From: Exiguobacterium sp. SL-9
GTDB taxonomy: Bacteria; Bacillota; Bacilli; Exiguobacteriales; Exiguobacteriaceae
NCBI RefSeq assembly: GCF_004336985.1
Contig: NZ_SJUO01000001.1
Location: forward strand, 496,001-560,000
Reading direction: 5' to 3'
DNA: 64,000 bases
Made by a program: the position numbers and the translations under genes. This document shows positions 9,244-18,891 of the stretch, in pieces; position 1 is the first letter of the stretch; every line of letters starts with the position of its first letter. The notes beneath the pieces were generated by a model, which worked only from the letters and a program-made list of their open reading frames with translations, did no database searches and was not told where the DNA came from.

Positions 9244-10221
9244 TCAGAAGTTAATAACTTCCTTAACTTTTGCAACGACATCTTTATGGTCAGGTAACCA
9301 TGCATCTTCACCTTGTGCGAAAGCGAAGACTGTGTCTGGTGCAGTTACCCGAAGCACTGGTGCCTCGAGGTGAAGAATTGCGCGTTCTTGAATTTCAGTT
9401 ACGACGTTAGCCGCAATCCCTGCTTGACGTTGTGCTTCTTGAACAACGATCGCACGGCCAGTCTTTTTAACAGACTCGACGATTGTTTCGATATCAAGTG
9501 GGCTTACTGTCATGAGGTCGATGACTTCGACGTTGATGTTTTCTTTTTCGAGCTCTTCTGCCGCTTTGAGTGACGTGTGGACCATTGCACCGTAAGTGAT
9601 GATCGAAACGTCAGTTCCTTCGCGTTTCACGTCTGCTTTTCCAAGCTCGATCGTGTATTCGCCTTCTGGAACTTCGCCACGGAATGAACGATAAAGTTTC
9701 ATGTGCTCGAGGAATACGACTGGGTCGTTGTCACGGATTGCAGAGATCAAAAGACCTTTTGCATCGTATGGCGTTGACGGAATGACGACTTTAAGACCAG
9801 GTGTCTGAGCCATCAAGCCTTCAAGGCTATCCGCGTGAAGTTCTGGTGTTTTAACACCGCCACCGAATGGTGAACGGATTGTAATCGGCTGGCTGTAAGC
9901 GCCGCCTGAACGGTAACGCATACGCGCCATTTGAGCTGCGATCGAGTCGAACACTTCGAATACGAATCCGAAGAATTGAACTTCCATGATTGGACGGAAG
10001 CCTGTAAGACCGAGACCGATAGCAAGACCACCGATACCAGACTCAGCAAGCGGTGTGTCGAAGACGCGGTCTTCGCCGAGCTCGTCTTGGAGACCTTCCG
10101 TTGCACGGAAAACCCCACCGTTTTTACCAACGTCTTCTCCGAAAAGAAGTACTTTCTCGTCGCGCTTCATTTCAACGCGCATCGCATCAGTAATCGCTTG
10201 GATCATTGTCATTTGAGCCAT
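9244..10221 (-). CDS. pdhB: Pyruvate dehydrogenase E1 component, beta subunit
   Basis: With PdhA it decarboxylates pyruvate and acetylates lipoate. 325 residues, the standard length. The sequence [50 protein letters not shown] and the C-terminal [19 protein letters not shown] are E1-beta motifs; the glutamate in GEDVG contacts the thiamin diphosphate. The ATG at 10221 lies three bases after the pdhA stop and its ribosome site (AAAGGAG) is inside the end of pdhA, so the two are probably translationally coupled. Confidence 0.97.
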   Translation of the reverse strand: MAQMTMIQAITDAMRVEMKRDEKVLLFGEDVGKNGGVFRATEGLQDELGEDRVFDTPLAESGIGGLAIGLGLTGFRPIMEVQFFGFVFEVFDSIAAQMARMRYRSGGAYSQPITIRSPFGGGVKTPELHADSLEGLMAQTPGLKVVIPSTPYDAKGLLISAIRDNDPVVFLEHMKLYRSFRGEVPEGEYTIELGKADVKREGTDVSIITYGAMVHTSLKAAEELEKENINVEVIDLMTVSPLDIETIVESVKKTGRAIVVQEAQRQAGIAANVVTEIQERAILHLEAPVLRVTAPDTVFAFAQGEDAWLPDHKDVVAKVKEVINF

Positions 10222-10224
10222 AAC

Positions 10225-11328
<1,104 letters not shown>

Positions 11329-11455
11329 TCAACTATGAGACAATTGTCTTTTTTGTGATCAAACACTACCTCAAATCTTAAGTGTATCTGTCCAAAAAAG
11401 CAATCTGTATTAACGTGATTCAGGAAAGTTGCACTTATCCTGCCGTTTCCTAGTC

Positions 11456-11485
11456 AGTATAAAACGGGTTGTTATAATAACGCAA
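11456..11485 (-). promoter_or_regulatory. Probable pdhA promoter
   Basis: Minus-strand -10 TATACT (11456-11461) with a weak -35 TTGCGT (11480-11485) at 18-base spacing, giving a leader of about 140 bases. The gene-free stretch 11311-11640 holds this promoter, the cre-like site and the def promoter; I see nothing else in it. Confidence 0.5.
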
Positions 11486-11502
11486 AAAATATGCTCACCC
11501 CA

Positions 11503-11517
11503 TAAAAACGCTTACAT
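11503..11517 (-). promoter_or_regulatory. cre-like CcpA site upstream of pdhA
   Basis: ATGTAAGCGTTTTTA on the minus strand matches the cre consensus WTGNAANCGNWNNCW at every fixed base but one. It is centred about 60 bases upstream of the predicted pdhA start site, the position at which CcpA activates rather than represses genes such as ackA and pta in B. subtilis. Confidence 0.45.
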
Positions 11518-11599
11518 GACCACATCTTTCTCTTCATTTCGGCTCTGTATCATTTTCATTTCACCTTCTGTACCATCTAGGCGAAACGACTAATAAATA

Positions 11600-11608
11600 T
11601 GATATAAT
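11600..11608 (+). promoter_or_regulatory. Extended -10 promoter of def
   Basis: TGATATAAT, a perfect extended -10 (TGnTATAAT), 32 bases before the def start. No good -35 is visible, as is common with extended -10 promoters. Confidence 0.65.
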
Positions 11609-11640
11609 TAGTCATATCGCCATTGGAAAGGAAGTTTTGC

Positions 11641-12180
11641 ATGTTAACGATGAAAGATGTGATTCGTGAAGGAGACGAGCGGCTCCGTACCCGTTCAATC
11701 GAGGTCCCGGTCCCACCGACGGCAGAAGACGTTGCGCTACTCGACGAGATGGAGACGTTCCTCGTCAACAGCCAAGACCCAGAGATGAGCGCGAAGTATG
11801 AACTTCGCGGCGGTGTCGGCATCGCTGCACCACAGCTCGGTGTCAATCGTCGTTTCTTCACGGTCCTACTCCATGAGGAAGAAGAGACGTTCAAACTATC
11901 GATCTTCAATCCGAAAATCACGAGCCATTCGGTGGAGCAGACATATTTAAACGGCGGTGAGGGCTGTCTCTCCGTCGACCGTGTCGTCAAAGGGAACGTC
12001 CCGCGCCATCGCCGTATCACGATTGAAGGGGTTGACCGTGATGGTGCCCCGGTCAAATTGCGGCTCCGTGGAATGCGCGCCATCGTCTGTCAGCATGAGC
12101 TCGATCATTTAGATGGGGTCTTGTTCTACGACCGCATCAATCCGACCAACCCGTTAGACACTTACGGTGAGCCGATTTGA
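11641..12180 (+). CDS. def: Peptide deformylase, type II
   Basis: Removes the formyl group from the initiator methionine of nascent proteins. 179 residues from the ATG at 11641, six bases after AAAGGAAG; an in-frame TTG at 11623 lacks a ribosome site. The three metal/active-site motifs are complete: GVGIAAPQLG, EGCLSV and QHELDHLDG. The insertion between motifs 1 and 2 is that of the Gram-positive type II enzymes. In B. subtilis defB (ykrB) likewise lies beside pdhA. Confidence 0.95.
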   Translation: MLTMKDVIREGDERLRTRSIEVPVPPTAEDVALLDEMETFLVNSQDPEMSAKYELRGGVGIAAPQLGVNRRFFTVLLHEEEETFKLSIFNPKITSHSVEQTYLNGGEGCLSVDRVVKGNVPRHRRITIEGVDRDGAPVKLRLRGMRAIVCQHELDHLDGVLFYDRINPTNPLDTYGEPI

Positions 12181-12190
12181 GGTGACGAGT

Positions 12191-13807
12191 TTGAAAAAAA
12201 AGGCGCTGTTGTTCTTATTCCCATTTTTATTTCTTTTAATCGGCGGATGTGTTCGTATCGAATATGATGCGACCGTCCATTACGACCAATCGGTCACGTT
12301 AGAGACGACGTACGCGTTCCGCGACCATCCGGTCATGAAGCTGCTCAATTTGCGGCTCGATTGGGATACATGGAAACAACAAGCGAATGCGAACGGCTAT
12401 GCGACACGAGATTATTTTAGTGAAGACGATTACGAGGGCATGGTGCTGAAGAAGACGTTTGACAATGTCGATGACCTGCAGAACATTAAAGAAGAATGGA
12501 AAACCGGTCCGGCCGGCATTCTCGTCCCGCCCGACATGAAGTTTGACGTCGAGAAAGAAGACGGGATTTGGTTCGACTCTTATGTGCTCAATACGAATCT
12601 CGATCTTCGGCTCGACCGCATCAATCTGCCCGGCGTGAACTTAAGCGGCTCACCAAAACAATTGGCCGAGCGCTATGTCCGTCAAGCCGATATCCGCTTC
12701 AATCTGACCGTACCGACCGGCGTGTTCGTCGAAGACGGCACCGGCCTCGATGTACGTTCGATGAAACAGGTCGAATGGCAAGTTTACGGCGGCCGTCAGA
12801 ACAACATGACCCTCGTCGCCCACGTACCGAACGTCAAGGCATGGATCCTCACGATCGTCGTCGCAGTCTTCCTCGCCCTCGTCGGTTTCTTCGTCTGGCA
12901 GAAGTACCGCAAAAACGTCGGCAATCCGGACAAGACATCCATCCGCTCCCGTATCCTTGGTGGATTGATCCTCGTCTTGACACTCGCTCTGATTATCGTG
13001 ACAATCCGTGAAGAGTTGACGACCGAAAGGCAGACCGAAGCAATCCGTCAAGCTGCCCAGACGGACGAGTTCATCCCGACGTTCGCCGTGCACGGGTTAC
13101 TTGGGACAGATCGGACGTTTCTCCGTTTCTCACAATATATGGAGCAACGCGGATTGGCCAAAGATGGAGCCCTCTGTACCGTGACGGCGAAAGGCGCGGT
13201 CGACTGCGTGATCAATGATTATAATTCGATGAGACCGATTGTCCGCATCGAATATGAGGATTCCGAGGCGTCGCTCAACAATCAGACAAAATGGCTGAAC
13301 GCCGCAATCGAACGCTATAAAGATGAACGGAATCGTTCATTTGACCGTATGTACTTGGTCGGTCACAGCATGGGCGGGGTCGCGGCGGCAAACTATATCT
13401 TGAATCAGGATGAATATATCGTCGATAAGTTCGTGACGTATGACAGCCCGTTCGCCGGTACGCGTCTCGCTAACTTCGGTTTATCCGCCAGCAACTTCGG
13501 GATCAATACGGGTAGTCCTGCTATTCGTGACCTGTCCCCGACTTCTGACGGACTGCAAGCGTTCCAATCTAAGCTGGAGACGTGGCCGCGGTCTGTGCAG
13601 GTGTTCTCCTTCTCAGGCCGAGGTGGCGAATTCAACTTGATTGAGCCAGCGAGTTCGCTCTTGCTTGAGACGTATACGAATAACATCGAGACGGAAACCG
13701 TACCGTACGATCACTTCTCGCTCCATCGGAAGACAGACGTCCTCCGGGACAGCGGTCAGTTCTTGTATGAGTATTCAAACGAATTCAATCCAGTCGAAAC
13801 GAATTGA
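12191..13807 (+). CDS. Membrane-anchored lipoprotein with LppM-like domain fused to an alpha/beta hydrolase
   Basis: 538 residues from TTG 12191 (ribosome site GAGGTGA); an in-frame GTG at 12167 lies inside def. Residues 1-20 are a lipoprotein signal peptide ending LLIGGC, with C20 as the lipidated residue. Residues about 20-220 resemble LppM/DUF3153 domains (CVRIEYDATVHYDQSVTLE, DYFSEDDYEGMVLKKTF). One membrane helix follows (WILTIVVAVFLALVGFFVW), then a basic segment, a second helix (LGGLILVLTLALIIVTI), and an alpha/beta hydrolase of DUF915 type with the oxyanion region AVHGLLG and nucleophile GHSMGG. Both large domains should face outward, with the basic loop inside. The substrate is unknown; lipid or ester hydrolysis at the envelope is an inference. 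It starts 10 bases after def. Confidence 0.78.
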   Translation: MKKKALLFLFPFLFLLIGGCVRIEYDATVHYDQSVTLETTYAFRDHPVMKLLNLRLDWDTWKQQANANGYATRDYFSEDDYEGMVLKKTFDNVDDLQNIKEEWKTGPAGILVPPDMKFDVEKEDGIWFDSYVLNTNLDLRLDRINLPGVNLSGSPKQLAERYVRQADIRFNLTVPTGVFVEDGTGLDVRSMKQVEWQVYGGRQNNMTLVAHVPNVKAWILTIVVAVFLALVGFFVWQKYRKNVGNPDKTSIRSRILGGLILVLTLALIIVTIREELTTERQTEAIRQAAQTDEFIPTFAVHGLLGTDRTFLRFSQYMEQRGLAKDGALCTVTAKGAVDCVINDYNSMRPIVRIEYEDSEASLNNQTKWLNAAIERYKDERNRSFDRMYLVGHSMGGVAAANYILNQDEYIVDKFVTYDSPFAGTRLANFGLSASNFGINTGSPAIRDLSPTSDGLQAFQSKLETWPRSVQVFSFSGRGGEFNLIEPASSLLLETYTNNIETETVPYDHFSLHRKTDVLRDSGQFLYEYSNEFNPVETN

Positions 13808-13808
13808 A

Positions 13809-13843
13809 CAAAGCCCGCCTTCTCAAAGGAAGCGGGCTTTTCC
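13809..13843 (+). terminator. First terminator after the lipoprotein-hydrolase gene
   Basis: AAGCCCGC and GCGGGCTT form the stem, extended by TTC/GAA, followed by TTTTCC. Confidence 0.8.
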
Positions 13844-13865
13844 GTGGACATCGTCAGCCCATAGT

Positions 13866-13900
13866 CAAGCCCGCCTTCACGTAAAGGCGGGCTTTGTTTT
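13866..13900. terminator. Second, near-duplicate terminator
   Basis: AAGCCCGCCTT and AAGGCGGGCTT pair around a short loop, followed by TGTTTT. It repeats the stem of the terminator 55 bases upstream and lies between convergent genes, so it can also stop transcripts of the phospholipase-D gene. Confidence 0.78.
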
Positions 13901-15356
13901 AATACGTCATCGTCCAAGTGAGCTTTTGGAGCCAATAAATCAAATACTTCCCGATTGGTAAATCGGTCTGAATCTCATCGTAAGCGAGCGTATATGTCCT
14001 TTGCTCGTTGTTCCAAAGTCGTTTGAAGTAGCCATCGACTTCGCGGATGAATTCTGTCTCCGTCGTCGTGACAACTTCAACGTCCGCTTCGAGGTTATAG
14101 TCGTTCATGTTACGGGTCGTATAGTTCCCTGACCCCATGACGACGACGCGACGGTCTCCTTCCACATAGAGCATCTTCGGATGGTACTGTTCTTTGCCGA
14201 CTTCGTACCAACGAATCTCGATTTGCTCGGGATTCACCGTGTTCAACTCCGCCGCGACCGGCAAGTTCGGCAAGCCCGACTTATCACGCCCGAATGCGTT
14301 CGTGTTCGGGTCGAGAATCAGCTTGACGAATACACCACGCTCAGCAGTCTCATGGATTGCTTGAATGATATTACGGTCGGCCAAGTAAAACATGCCAATC
14401 CAAATCGTTTCACCGGGTTTCGCTTCTTCCATCGCCCCGACAACCGCTTCTTGAATCTTGGATTCCGTCACGTAGCGAATTTGCATCGGACCGGATGATG
14501 GCTCCTCCCGTAAACTCTCGAGCTTCTCCTCGTTCGGGAAGCGTTTGGCGTCCCCTTTCGAGAACGTGGCGATGGCTTCCTCCCCTTCAAGGATGTCAGC
14601 TAGAATCGGTCCATTCAGCCGGACACCGACGTTCGAATGGTAGCCACTCGCATCGTGTGGATTGGCCGATAAGACGAACCCTTCATTCTCGGTCACCATC
14701 ACTTTACGGTGGTTCGCTTTCACGTTCAAGAGCCGTAAATACGATCGAATCGTGATCTCTGGGGCCGACTTAGCCATCGGGTTCGGCAACCAACCGTTCT
14801 GGCTGTCCCCGAACCATTGGAAACCGATGCGATACAACGTCGAGTACAAGATATTCGGGTCCCGCAGCGCATCGAGGTTCGTGTAGACAATCTCGGCGCC
14901 CGCTTCTTTTAATACGTCCAAATGATCGGACGCGTGACCGTTATACGTCGTATTGATTTCATCGGTGATCAAGACGACGTCCAAGTCCGGATAGGCCTCC
15001 ATCTGTTCTAGCAAGGCCGACGACAGACGGGACGTGATGTCGGGATACTGACGGTCTTCGTTCGAATACGGATTAAATAAGAAAAAGTCCATGACGATAT
15101 ATTCCCGAGCCTCACGGATTGACCGCTCGACATCTTGAAAAATCTCTTGCTCATTGATTTCGGTATCTTCGCCTTGATACGTCAAATCAGATAAAAAATC
15201 GATTTGGTCGTCTGAAATCGCGACCGGGTCCGACGCGCGTGATACACCTTCCGGTAGCGGCTTGACTTGATGGTAAATCATCGTGATGAGGAAAAGTAAG
15301 GCAAACGCGGCAAGACCCCACTTCAGCCATCCCTTCTTTCGTTTCGGTCGTTCCAT
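13899..15356 (-). CDS. Membrane-anchored phospholipase D-like / cardiolipin synthase-like protein
   Basis: 485 residues. A single N-terminal membrane helix (about 12-28, GLAAFALLFLITMIY) after a basic start points to an extracytoplasmic catalytic part. Two phospholipase-D repeats are visible: NHRKVMVTENEGFVLSANP, and YHPKMLYVEGDRRVVVMGSGNYTTRN. The aspartate usually found in HxKxxxxD is replaced by Glu in both repeats (HRKVMVTE, HPKMLYVE), so activity needs checking. The ATG at 15356 is ten bases from AAGGAG. It is distinct from the standard cls further along and has only one N-terminal helix. Substrate not known. Confidence 0.85.
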   Translation of the reverse strand: MERPKRKKGWLKWGLAAFALLFLITMIYHQVKPLPEGVSRASDPVAISDDQIDFLSDLTYQGEDTEINEQEIFQDVERSIREAREYIVMDFFLFNPYSNEDRQYPDITSRLSSALLEQMEAYPDLDVVLITDEINTTYNGHASDHLDVLKEAGAEIVYTNLDALRDPNILYSTLYRIGFQWFGDSQNGWLPNPMAKSAPEITIRSYLRLLNVKANHRKVMVTENEGFVLSANPHDASGYHSNVGVRLNGPILADILEGEEAIATFSKGDAKRFPNEEKLESLREEPSSGPMQIRYVTESKIQEAVVGAMEEAKPGETIWIGMFYLADRNIIQAIHETAERGVFVKLILDPNTNAFGRDKSGLPNLPVAAELNTVNPEQIEIRWYEVGKEQYHPKMLYVEGDRRVVVMGSGNYTTRNMNDYNLEADVEVVTTTETEFIREVDGYFKRLWNNEQRTYTLAYDEIQTDLPIGKYLIYWLQKLTWTMTY

Positions 15357-15387
15357 TCGGCACCATCTCCTTATAGTATAGCCCTCT

Positions 15388-15420
15388 AAAAAAACGGACT
15401 GTAGTCACCTACAGCCCGCT
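15388..15420 (-). terminator. Terminator of rnjA
   Basis: Minus strand: CGGGCTGTAG pairs with CTACAGTCCG around a GTGA loop, followed by seven T residues. Confidence 0.88.
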
Positions 15421-15423
15421 CGT

Positions 15424-17091
15424 TCATACTTCCATGATAATCGGAAGAACCATTGGGTGTCTTCGTGTTTTTTGTGCCAAGTATGGCGTGAGCGTGTCCG
15501 AGACGAGTTGTTTCATCTCCGACCACTTCATCTGCTTGTTCGACAATCCTTGTTCGACCGTCTTCTTGAGCAACCGCTCACCGTCACGAATCAAGCTGCC
15601 CGATTCACGCATGTAGACGAAACCGCGTGAAATGATATCAGGACCTGAGACGAGCTTGCGCGTCTTGCCGTCGATGCTGATGACGACGACGACGAGTCCA
15701 TCTTCAGAAAGGATTCGGCGATCGCGCAAGACGATATTGCCGATGTCCCCGATGCCGTTCCCGTCCACATATACTGCATTGGCTGAGATTTTGCCAGTGA
15801 TGGCCGCCGAATCGGCGTCAACCGCGAGCACTTCCCCGTTATCCATGATGAAACTGTTCTCTTTCGGGATACCGACCGATTCTGCGAGTTCGGCATGTTT
15901 CACTAACATACGATATTCACCGTGAATCGGCATGAAGAATTTCGGATTGAGTAAACGAATCATGAGCAATTGCTCTTGTTGCGAACCGTGACCTGACGTA
16001 TGGATATTCGACAATTTACCATAGACGACGTCAGCGCCGGCTTTATACAGTTGATCGATTGTCTTCCCGACCGAGATGGCGTTCCCCGGAATCGGTGACG
16101 ACGAGAAGATGACCGTATCGCCGGGAATAATCGACACTTGGCGATGCGTCCCGTTGGCGATGCGGCTAAGCGCTGCCATCGGCTCCCCTTGCGAACCGGT
16201 ACAAAGGATGGCTACTTCGTGCGGCTCATAGTTGCGCATTTGATTCGCTTCGATGATCATCCCTTTTGGCACGTTGATGAAACCGAGTTCTTGCCCGATC
16301 GTCATGACCTTGTCCATCGAGCGACCGAAGATGGCCAAATGGCGACCCGTCTCGGCACATGCATCGACGACTTGTTGCAGACGATAAATGTTCGAGGCGA
16401 ACGTGGCGAAGATGATGCGGCCTTCTGATTTCCGGAACGTCTCGCTGATCGTCCCGCCTACGACCTTCTCACTCATCGTGAAACCTTCGACCTCTGCGTT
16501 CGTCGAGTCGGACAAGAGGCAAAGCACGCCTTCTTTTCCGATGTCTGCCATCTTCGCGATGTCAGCTGGTTCGCCGACCGGTGTGAAATCGAATTTGAAA
16601 TCGCCCGTGTGGACGATGTTTCCTTGCGGCGTCTTGACGACGACGCCGAGTGAGTTCGGGATCGAGTGAGTCGTCCGGAAGAACGAGATGCTCGTCTTAC
16701 GGAATTTGACAATCGTGTCCTCGTCGATTTCATGGAGTTCCGCTTCTCGGAGCAATCCATGCTCTTCTAGCTTCACTTTAATCAAACCGAGCGCGAGTTT
16801 CGTCGCGTAAATCGGCAATTTCACTTGTTTCAACAAGAACGGGATGCCCCCGATATGGTCTTCGTGGCCGTGGGTGATGAACACCCCTTTGACTTTATCC
16901 TTGTTTTTGATCAAGTATGAGTAATCAGGGATCACGTAATCGATTCCAAGCAAGTCATCCTCCGGGAACATGACGCCCGCATCGATGACAATAATCTCAT
17001 CTTGGAATTGAACGACGTACGTGTTCTTTCCGATTTCTCCGAGTCCGCCTAGTGCGAACACAGCTGTTTGGTGGTTCTTTACAAACTTCAT
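15424..17091 (-). CDS. rnjA: Ribonuclease J1
   Basis: 5'-3' exonuclease and endonuclease of the metallo-beta-lactamase/beta-CASP family, central to mRNA turnover and rRNA maturation. 555 residues, the same length as B. subtilis RNase J1. The zinc motif HGHEDH is at 74-79 (H74, H76, D78, H79). The beta-CASP region carries [13 protein letters not shown] and the C-terminal domain [19 protein letters not shown] 17091 follows AAGGAG. In B. subtilis rpoY (ykzG) lies directly upstream of rnjA; here I find no such gene, and the next gene is divergent. Confidence 0.96.
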   Translation of the reverse strand: MKFVKNHQTAVFALGGLGEIGKNTYVVQFQDEIIVIDAGVMFPEDDLLGIDYVIPDYSYLIKNKDKVKGVFITHGHEDHIGGIPFLLKQVKLPIYATKLALGLIKVKLEEHGLLREAELHEIDEDTIVKFRKTSISFFRTTHSIPNSLGVVVKTPQGNIVHTGDFKFDFTPVGEPADIAKMADIGKEGVLCLLSDSTNAEVEGFTMSEKVVGGTISETFRKSEGRIIFATFASNIYRLQQVVDACAETGRHLAIFGRSMDKVMTIGQELGFINVPKGMIIEANQMRNYEPHEVAILCTGSQGEPMAALSRIANGTHRQVSIIPGDTVIFSSSPIPGNAISVGKTIDQLYKAGADVVYGKLSNIHTSGHGSQQEQLLMIRLLNPKFFMPIHGEYRMLVKHAELAESVGIPKENSFIMDNGEVLAVDADSAAITGKISANAVYVDGNGIGDIGNIVLRDRRILSEDGLVVVVISIDGKTRKLVSGPDIISRGFVYMRESGSLIRDGERLLKKTVEQGLSNKQMKWSEMKQLVSDTLTPYLAQKTRRHPMVLPIIMEV

Positions 17092-17189
17092 TTAATCTCT
17101 CCTTACTACAAGTAGTTGATGTTCATCTATGTGATACATAAGTGATTCTCGCCATAAAAATTATGTCTCCGTAAGATTCTTTCTTCATT

Positions 17190-17211
17190 ATAGCTTATAT
17201 TGTGACAATAT
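17190..17211. promoter_or_regulatory. Probable rnjA -10 next to a 15-base palindrome
   Basis: On the minus strand TATAAT about 100 bases upstream of rnjA, immediately preceded by the inverted repeat ATATTGT-G-ACAATAT at 17197-17211. The repeat is perfect over 7 bp per arm and would overlap the promoter spacer. No regulator is assigned. Confidence 0.4.
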
Positions 17212-17313
17212 TTCACTAATGACGTTAGATTGAGGGCGGTTTCTCGATTTCATGTTATGCTTTTTAGTATATAACTGACTTCATAAAAGACAGAGAAAGC
17301 ATGGTGACGAACA

Positions 17314-18090
17314 ATGGAAGATCAGAAAGTAGTGTTTTTTGATATCGATGGGACATTGCTCCACGAAGGGTCATACATCCCCCCTTCGACAATCAAAGCG
17401 ATTGAACAACTTCGCGCGAACGGCGTCGAGACGTTTATCGCGACCGGACGAGGTCCGGCGATGTTGTCGGATATCCCAGCGCAAGTCGGGATTGAGAGCT
17501 TTGTTTGTTACAACGGACAAATCGTCGTCCATCAGGGCGAGGTCGTCTACCGGAACGCCTTACCGACAGATGCCCTTCATCGCCTGACCACGCACGCCGG
17601 CTCGAATGACCATACGCTCGTTTATCTCGGTCAAGACCGAGGTGGTGCGACGAAAGTGAACGATCCGATTGTCGAGCAGTCGCTCGGTGAGCTCGAGATG
17701 CCAATCCCGACCTATGAACCGAACTTCCATATCGAACAAGCCGTCTATCAGACGTTACTGTACTGTACACCAGAAGAAGAGCATCACTATTTGAACGCTT
17801 ACGGAGAATTTGATTTCATCCGTTGGCACCCGCACGCCATGGACGTCATCAATCGTGGTGCGAGCAAGGCCGACGGCATCCGCCACTTCATCGAGGCGAA
17901 CGGCTATCGGCTCGAAAACACGTATGCGTTCGGTGACGCATTAAATGACTTGGCGATGCTCGAATACGTCGGGACCGGTATCGCGATGGGTAACGCCCGG
18001 GCCGAAGCGAAAGAAGTCGCCGACTTCGTGACGAAGTCGATTCTCGAGGATGGCATCGAGTATGGCTTAAAACAAATGAAGCTCATCTAA
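17314..18090 (+). CDS. ykrA: Cof-type HAD phosphatase (YkrA)
   Basis: 258 residues. HAD motif I FFDIDGTLL is near the N-terminus, motif II in FIATGRGP, and motif IV AFGDALNDLAML near 208-219 with the FxGDxxND form typical of Cof-type (type IIB) sugar or nucleotide phosphatases. The cap region lies between. The exact substrate of YkrA is not known to me. It is divergent from rnjA, as in B. subtilis where ykrA is close to rnjA (ykqC), and it shares a terminator with ktrC. Confidence 0.88.
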   Translation: MEDQKVVFFDIDGTLLHEGSYIPPSTIKAIEQLRANGVETFIATGRGPAMLSDIPAQVGIESFVCYNGQIVVHQGEVVYRNALPTDALHRLTTHAGSNDHTLVYLGQDRGGATKVNDPIVEQSLGELEMPIPTYEPNFHIEQAVYQTLLYCTPEEEHHYLNAYGEFDFIRWHPHAMDVINRGASKADGIRHFIEANGYRLENTYAFGDALNDLAMLEYVGTGIAMGNARAEAKEVADFVTKSILEDGIEYGLKQMKLI

Positions 18091-18093
18091 TCA

Positions 18094-18122
18094 AAAACGA
18101 GAGGCGTGCGCCTCTCGTTTTT
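18094..18122. terminator. Bidirectional terminator between ykrA and ktrC
   Basis: AAAAACGAGAGGCG pairs with its complement around a two-base loop, giving T runs on both strands. The ktrC stop codon is in its right edge. Confidence 0.88.
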
Positions 18123-18783
18123 ATCTGGACCGAAGTGTACGTTCGAGTCGATCCAAGTCAGTATCTTTCCCAATGATGATCAAAATATCTTCTGGCAAAA
18201 TCATCTCGTCGGCTTGAGGAGAGATGATGACGTCGTCATCGCGACGTACGGCAACGATGTTGACACCATATTTAGCACGAAGGTCCAAGTCGATGAGCGA
18301 CTTGTTCGACAGCTTATCCGACGCTTTGATTTCAACGATCGAGTGCTCGTTCGAGAGTTCGAGGTAGTCGAGGATGCTTTGACTCATCAACCCGTTCGCA
18401 ATCCGGACACCCATGTCACGTTCCGGGTGGACGATGTTATCGGCTCCGATACGACGCAACACTTTCTCGTGATAATCGTTCGTCGCCTTGACGGTAATGA
18501 TTTGAACACCGAGCTCTTTCAAAATGAGCGTCGTCAAAATCGAGGCTTGAATATTCTCCCCAATCGCTACGATGACGTGCTCGAAGTTACGAATTCCGAG
18601 ACTCTTCAACACGTTCTCATCTGTCGTATCCGCAATGACCGCGTGCGTGGCCAGTCCCATAAACTCGTTAACACGTTCTTCATCGGCATCGATGGCCAAC
18701 ACGTCATACCCGTTCGAAGACAGTTCACGTACGATCGAACCGCCAAACCGTCCTAATCCGATGACTGCAAATTCACCTGTCAT
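18121..18783 (-). CDS. ktrC: Potassium uptake regulatory subunit KtrC/KtrA (RCK domain)
   Basis: Cytoplasmic octameric ring protein that gates the KtrB/KtrD potassium channel in response to nucleotides. 220 residues from the ATG at 18783, against about 221 for KtrC; MTGEFAVIGLGRFGGSI aligns with the family start. An ATG at 18795 touches the ribosome site. The Rossmann motif GLGRFG is near 9-14, the RCK_N domain is about 1-135, and RCK_C is about 140-220 (VEIKASDKLSNKSL). Its place next to ykrA and rnjA matches ykqB (ktrC). The membrane subunit is not in this window. Confidence 0.9.
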   Translation of the reverse strand: MTGEFAVIGLGRFGGSIVRELSSNGYDVLAIDADEERVNEFMGLATHAVIADTTDENVLKSLGIRNFEHVIVAIGENIQASILTTLILKELGVQIITVKATNDYHEKVLRRIGADNIVHPERDMGVRIANGLMSQSILDYLELSNEHSIVEIKASDKLSNKSLIDLDLRAKYGVNIVAVRRDDDVIISPQADEMILPEDILIIIGKDTDLDRLERTLRSR

Positions 18784-18863
18784 AATTTCATACATCCCTT
18801 TCCTACGCTGTTTCTGTTCCCGATTCTTCGTACAGTGTAACCGATTCCCTTCAAAAAAACTAT

Positions 18864-18891
18864 ACAAAAAAAGACCGGAATCATCCGGTCT
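18864..18891 (-). terminator. Terminator of cydAB
   Basis: Minus strand: AAGACCGGA and TCCGGTCTT form the stem, followed by seven T residues. It separates cydB from ktrC. Confidence 0.85.

Noticed and set aside
17201-17219. Possible Rex site near rnjA (TTGTGACAATATTTCACT)
   Set aside because: The half-sites are one base too far apart for Rex, and the symmetric ATATTGT-G-ACAATAT describes the sequence better.
18106-18756. 216-codon plus-strand frame over ktrC
   Set aside because: Mirror frame of a conserved RCK protein, with Arg/Asp-rich low-likeness composition.
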